From: Pseudomonadota bacterium
Lineage (GTDB): Bacteria; Pseudomonadota; Gammaproteobacteria; Burkholderiales; Rhodocyclaceae
Assembly: GCA_009778425.1 (NCBI GenBank)
Contig: WRJU01000192.1
Location: 1 to 9,762, forward strand
Length of the DNA: 9,762 bases
Direction: 5' to 3'
Position numbers and translations under genes: made by a program. Of the stretch, positions 6,593 to 9,762 are shown one piece after another; position 1 is the stretch's first letter; the number at the start of each line of letters is the position of its first letter. A model generated the notes under the pieces. It saw only the letters and a program-made list of their open reading frames with translations. It was not told the DNA's origin and searched no databases.

Positions 6593-7699
6593 ATGACCCC
6601 AAATTCGGCTACCCTTTCCGCGCAAAGCGTCAATGATGTCCTGCAATCCGTGCCAGATCCCGGTACTGGCAAGGATTTTGTTTCCACCCGTCGTATTCGC
6701 GGGATGACGGTCGAGCAGGGGACGGTGCGTTTCGAGGTCGAACCCGGCTACCCGACGCGCAGTCGGCATGAGTCGATCCGGAACCTGCTTACCGACGCAG
6801 TACGCAGCTTGCCGGGCGTGGAGCGGGTAGAGATCGAAATCAGCGACAGGGTCGTGGCGCGCGCAGTCAAAAACGGCGTGAAACTCCTGCCTGAGGTGAA
6901 AAACGTCATCGCCGTGGCTTCCGGCAAGGGCGGCGTGGGCAAGAGCACGACAGCCGTCAACCTTGCACTCGCACTGGCAGCCGAAGGGGCTGTTGTCGGC
7001 ATGCTCGACGCGGACATCTACGGCCCTTCATTGCCGCAGATGCTCGGCATCGGCGCGCGCAGCCCGGAATCGACCGATGGCAAAACGATGGAGCCTGTCG
7101 AGGCGCACGGCCTGCAAGTCATGTCGGTCGGCCTGCTCGTCGACGACGATACCCCGATGGTCTGGCGCGGCCCGCTGGCGACCAGGGCGCTGACTCAGTT
7201 GATGACTGAGACGCGCTGGCGCGACCTCGACTATCTGGTGGTCGACCTGCCGCCGGGAACGGGCGACATCCAGTTGACCCTGGCTCAGAGTGCCCCCCTG
7301 ACCGGCGCGGTGATCGTCACCACGCCGCAGGACATCGCCCTCATCGACGCCCGGAAAGGTTTGAAGATGTTCGAGAAGGTCAACGTGCCCATCCTCGGCG
7401 TGGTCGAAAACATGTCCATCCACATCTGTTCGGGCTGTGGCCGCGAGGAGCACATTTTTGGCACGGGCGGCGGTCAAAAAATCTGCGACGACTACGGCGT
7501 CCCCTTCCTTGGCGCGTTGCCGCTCGATATTAAGATAAGGGAAGAAGCCGATTCCGGTGCGCCTTCTGTGGCCAGCGACCCCGGAAGCCGCATCGCCGAA
7601 ATGTACCGGGACATCGCCCTCAAGGCCGCCGTCGCCCTCGCGGGCATCCCCCGCGACATGTCGCACAAGTTTCCGAATGTTGTGGTAAAGAACGGGTAG
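6593..7699 (+). CDS. apbC: Mrp/ApbC-family iron-sulfur cluster carrier ATPase
   Basis: This 368-residue cytoplasmic protein belongs to the Mrp/NBP35 family, which binds an Fe-S cluster at a dimer interface and passes it to target enzymes using ATP. An N-terminal MIP18 (DUF59) domain (about 10-90) precedes the P-loop ATPase. The deviant Walker A SGKGGVGKS is at 110-118, followed by DADIYGPSLPQMLG and the VVDLPPGTGD switch region. The cluster-binding C279-x-x-C282 is in the ICSGCGREEHIFG segment. I chose the ATG at 6593, since AAGGAA (6581-6586) is 6 bases upstream; the tandem ATG at 6590 and a GTG at 6566 are in frame but less well placed. The name mrp is equally used. Its stop lies 2 bp from the convergent rpiA stop. 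Confidence 0.93.
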   Translation: MTPNSATLSAQSVNDVLQSVPDPGTGKDFVSTRRIRGMTVEQGTVRFEVEPGYPTRSRHESIRNLLTDAVRSLPGVERVEIEISDRVVARAVKNGVKLLPEVKNVIAVASGKGGVGKSTTAVNLALALAAEGAVVGMLDADIYGPSLPQMLGIGARSPESTDGKTMEPVEAHGLQVMSVGLLVDDDTPMVWRGPLATRALTQLMTETRWRDLDYLVVDLPPGTGDIQLTLAQSAPLTGAVIVTTPQDIALIDARKGLKMFEKVNVPILGVVENMSIHICSGCGREEHIFGTGGGQKICDDYGVPFLGALPLDIKIREEADSGAPSVASDPGSRIAEMYRDIALKAAVALAGIPRDMSHKFPNVVVKNG

Positions 7700-7701
7700 C
7701 T

Positions 7702-8385
7702 TTAACCCACCCGCTCGCACCGCTCGATGCCTGATGCAGTGGCAAGCAACAACACGTCCGCGCCACGGCGGGCGAAAAGGCCGTTGGTGACGACCCCGGC
7801 GATTTGGTTCAGGTCGGATTCGAGGGCGCGCGGATCAGTGATGGTGAGGCCGGAGACATCAAGGATGTGATTGCCGTTGTCGGTCACGAAGCCTTCGCGC
7901 CAGCGGGGAATGCCGCCGGTGAGGCGGGCGATTTCATGGGCAACCTGATTGCGCGCCATCGGGATGACTTCGACGGGCAGGGGAAAACGCCCGAGGGCGG
8001 CTACTTTTTTGCTGGCGTCGCAAATGCAGATGAAGCGATGCGCCACGGCGGCGACGATTTTCTCGCGCGTCAACGCGCCGCCGCCGCCTTTTATCATGTT
8101 GAAACCGGGGTCGATTTCATCCGCACCGTCGACGTAGACGGGGAGCGCCCCGGCTCCGATTTCATCGAGGGCTATGAGCGGGATGCCGTGCGCAGCCAAC
8201 CGTTGCGCACTGGCTTCCGAACTGGACACCGCGCCCCGGATCAGGATGCCGCTGCCCGCCAGGGCGTCGATGAAATGATTGACGGTGGAGCCTGTGCCAA
8301 CGCCGATGACGGCTCCCGGCGCAAATGCCCTGATTTCTTCCAGTGCCGCGAGGGCGGCGGCTTTCTTGAGTTCGTCCTGGTTCAT
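7702..8385 (-). CDS. rpiA: Ribose-5-phosphate isomerase A
   Basis: This 227-residue enzyme interconverts ribose 5-phosphate and ribulose 5-phosphate in the non-oxidative pentose phosphate pathway. Visible motifs are the phosphate-binding GVGTGSTVNHFIDAL (28-42), SSSEASAQRLAAHGIPL, VYVDGADEID with D86 and D89, and MIKGGGGALTREK with K99 and E108. These correspond to E. coli Asp81, Asp84, Lys94 and Glu103, so the catalytic set is complete. The start at 8385 (MNQDELKKAAALAAL) fits the family; the open frame extends 33 codons upstream into ccsB, which is not coding here. No clear Shine-Dalgarno sequence precedes it. The ccsB stop is only 16 bp upstream, so rpiA probably shares the cytochrome c biogenesis transcript and may be translationally coupled. 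Confidence 0.95.
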   Translation of the reverse strand: MNQDELKKAAALAALEEIRAFAPGAVIGVGTGSTVNHFIDALAGSGILIRGAVSSSEASAQRLAAHGIPLIALDEIGAGALPVYVDGADEIDPGFNMIKGGGGALTREKIVAAVAHRFICICDASKKVAALGRFPLPVEVIPMARNQVAHEIARLTGGIPRWREGFVTDNGNHILDVSGLTITDPRALESDLNQIAGVVTNGLFARRGADVLLLATASGIERCERVG

Positions 8386-8401
8386 GGGTGGGGCGCTGGA
8401 T

Positions 8402-9565
8402 TCAGAGGGTGCCGTAGGAGTGCAGCCCGGAGAGGAACATATTGACGCCAACAAAGGCGAAAGTGACGACGAACAACCCGACAAAAGCCCACCAGGCCAG
8501 TATCTCGCCGCGCAGGCTACGGGTCAGGCGCATGTGCAGCCATGCCGCATAGTTGATCCAGACGATCAGCGCCCAGGTTTCTTTCGGATCCCAGGACCAG
8601 TAGCTGCCCCAGGCTTCCGCTGCCCAGAGCGCGCCGAGAATGGTGGCGATGGTGAAGAAGGCAAAGCCGATTGCGACGGCCCTATACATGACATCTTCGA
8701 GAACGCGCGGTTCGGGGAGACGATCAGTAAGCATGCCACGGGAGACGAGCAGGTAGGCGATGCCGACCGTTGCGGCGATAGTGAAGCCACCGTAACCGAT
8801 GAAATTGGCGGGGACGTGAATCTTCATCCAGTAGGACTGGAGGGCGGGGACGAGAGGCTGTATCTGGTAAGCCTCGCGCGTAAACGAGTACCAGAGCAGG
8901 AAGATGACGGCGATGGAAATCACGGGCAGCACGAAGGCCCCGAGCTTGCGGGTGTTGTAGCGGCCTTCGTAAAAAAGATAGAGCAGGGCGGTGACGAGGC
9001 TGAAGAAGACGAAGACTTCATACAGGTTGCTGACGGGGATGTGCCCGATATCCGGAACCAGATAGGACTCGTACCAGCGCACGAACAGCCCGGTTGTGCC
9101 CATGACAGCCGCAAGCCAGGTCAAGGCGCTGCCGGTTCGTCCGGCGAAATCGAAACGCGACACAAGTCCGAGCCAGTACGCGCCGGTGGCGGTAAAGAAG
9201 AAAACGCTCATCCAGGTAATCGCGGTCTGGCTCGAAATCAGGTATTTGAGAAAGAAAGTCTGTTCGGCGCGCGCGAGTTCGCCCTGGTAAAGCCAGATGC
9301 TGGCCAGCGCCAGCACGGCCACGACGCTTGCGAACAGACGGAATGGCCGCCATGCCCAACCGAGAGTGATGAGAAGGGGGGCATGGAGAAGGAGGATGGC
9401 AATCTCGTAGCCATCCATGAGTTGGCCGTAGCGCGAGTAGGCAATCCCCAAGCCGAAGACAACGGCGATGGCAAAGAGCCAGTCGCCCGCGTTACGCCGT
9501 GCCAGCCAGTTCATGGGGGCGGCAGATGGCGCGGGGCAGGGGGCGGAAGAAGAAGCCAGTTCCAT
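8402..9565 (-). CDS. ccsB: Cytochrome c biogenesis protein CcsB/ResC (System II, WWD family)
   Basis: This 387-residue polytopic inner-membrane protein, also called CcsA or ResC, works with ResB to export haem and attach it to CXXCH motifs of apocytochromes c in the periplasm. The haem-binding WWD domain is AWGSYWSWDPKETWALIVW (318-336). Likely haem-ligand histidines are H250 (KIHVPANF), H344 (AAWLHMR) and H382 (SGLHSYG). About eight hydrophobic segments are visible from residue 29 to the end. The ATG at 9565 has GGAGA 7 bases upstream (complement of 9573-9577); an in-frame Met18 at 9514 would trim a low-complexity Ser/Ala/Pro leader. It follows resB by 16 bp. System II replaces the Ccm system in many betaproteobacteria. 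Confidence 0.93.
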   Translation of the reverse strand: MELASSSAPCPAPSAAPMNWLARRNAGDWLFAIAVVFGLGIAYSRYGQLMDGYEIAILLLHAPLLITLGWAWRPFRLFASVVAVLALASIWLYQGELARAEQTFFLKYLISSQTAITWMSVFFFTATGAYWLGLVSRFDFAGRTGSALTWLAAVMGTTGLFVRWYESYLVPDIGHIPVSNLYEVFVFFSLVTALLYLFYEGRYNTRKLGAFVLPVISIAVIFLLWYSFTREAYQIQPLVPALQSYWMKIHVPANFIGYGGFTIAATVGIAYLLVSRGMLTDRLPEPRVLEDVMYRAVAIGFAFFTIATILGALWAAEAWGSYWSWDPKETWALIVWINYAAWLHMRLTRSLRGEILAWWAFVGLFVVTFAFVGVNMFLSGLHSYGTL

Positions 9566-9581
9566 AAAAAAGTCTCCGGGA

Positions 9582-9762
9582 TCAGTCTTGTGGCGGTGCG
9601 CTGGCACCGAGCGCGGCGGCAAGGCCGTCGCGGTGGCGGGCGAAAGCCTCATCCAGATCGATGGTCTTGCGACCGGAGGACATCGCTACCAGCGCCTCGT
9701 CTTTTTTGAGCAAAACGAACAGGCGGCGTTCCCTGATGTAGAGCATGGCAAATACGCCGAGA
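9582..9762 (-). CDS. resB: Cytochrome c biogenesis protein ResB (Ccs1), C-terminal end only
   Basis: The last 59 codons of a gene running off the right edge of the window read LGVFAMLYIRERRLFVLLKK, then a polar tail ending ASAPPQD and TGA. The hydrophobic stretch followed by YIRERR is the end of the last membrane helix and the cytoplasmic tail of ResB, whose full length is normally several hundred residues. ResB is the partner of CcsB in the System II cytochrome c synthetase. The identification rests on this short tail plus the ccsB gene 16 bp downstream, so it is strong in context. The promoter of the resB-ccsB-rpiA unit lies outside the window. Confidence 0.85.
   Translation of the reverse strand, partial: LGVFAMLYIRERRLFVLLKKDEALVAMSSGRKTIDLDEAFARHRDGLAAALGASAPPQD

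Noticed and set aside
8386..8484. A 33-codon N-terminal extension of rpiA to an upstream ATG
   Set aside because: It lies within the ccsB 3' coding end, is Ser/Pro/Cys-rich unlike any RpiA, and the ATG at 8385 matches the family start.
9566..9652. A 29-codon N-terminal extension of ccsB
   Set aside because: It overlaps the end of resB in another frame, and the ATG at 9565 has a good ribosome-binding site 7 bases upstream.
8279..9709. A 476-codon open frame on the + strand opposite rpiA and ccsB
   Set aside because: The product is a low-complexity Gly/Glu/Asp/Arg-rich sequence with no membrane segments or motifs, while the - strand encodes an unmistakable WWD-domain protein and RpiA.

Overview
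This window looks like a chromosomal housekeeping stretch from a high-GC betaproteobacterium. The evidence is the gene order infA-rpmJ-rpsM-rpsK-rpsD-rpoA-rplQ, the sequence of the RpoA, IF-1 and L17 proteins, and a System II (ResB/CcsB) cytochrome c maturation locus. I cannot fix the order or family from sequence alone. The zinc-knuckle S4 protein and the single-copy ribosomal order would suit Rhodocyclales- or Nitrosomonadales-type bacteria, but that is inference.

Region 1 (1-3272, + strand) is the end of the spc operon and the alpha operon. It starts inside infA and runs through rpmJ (L36), rpsM (S13), rpsK (S11), rpsD (S4), rpoA (RNA polymerase alpha) and rplQ (L17). A strong 12-bp GC-rich terminator hairpin closes it. 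Each ribosomal gene from rpmJ onward has a visible Shine-Dalgarno sequence.

Region 2 (3273-6505, + strand) is an accessory-looking block. It holds an OmpR-type response regulator and a TctE-like sensor histidine kinase that overlap by a few bases, followed 70 bp later by a metallo-beta-lactamase-fold hydrolase of unknown substrate. No transporter genes of the tctCBA type are present, so the signal sensed is unknown.

Region 3 (6506-7699, + strand) is a Mrp/ApbC-family P-loop ATPase (iron-sulfur cluster carrier). Its stop codon lies 2 bp from the stop of the convergent rpiA gene.

Region 4 (7702-9762, - strand) is a compact cluster transcribed leftwards: resB (C-terminal end only, cut by the window), ccsB/resC, then rpiA. 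The gaps are 16 bp each, so the three genes are probably one transcript. ResB and CcsB together form the haem delivery and cytochrome c synthetase complex. RpiA (ribose-5-phosphate isomerase A) is metabolically unrelated and probably just shares the transcript.

No mobile elements, CRISPR arrays, tRNAs or rRNAs were seen, and every base outside short intergenic gaps is accounted for. I found no convincing undescribed system. The items most worth a second look are the unassigned kinase/regulator/hydrolase block, the zinc-type S4, and the leader hairpin in front of rpsM.
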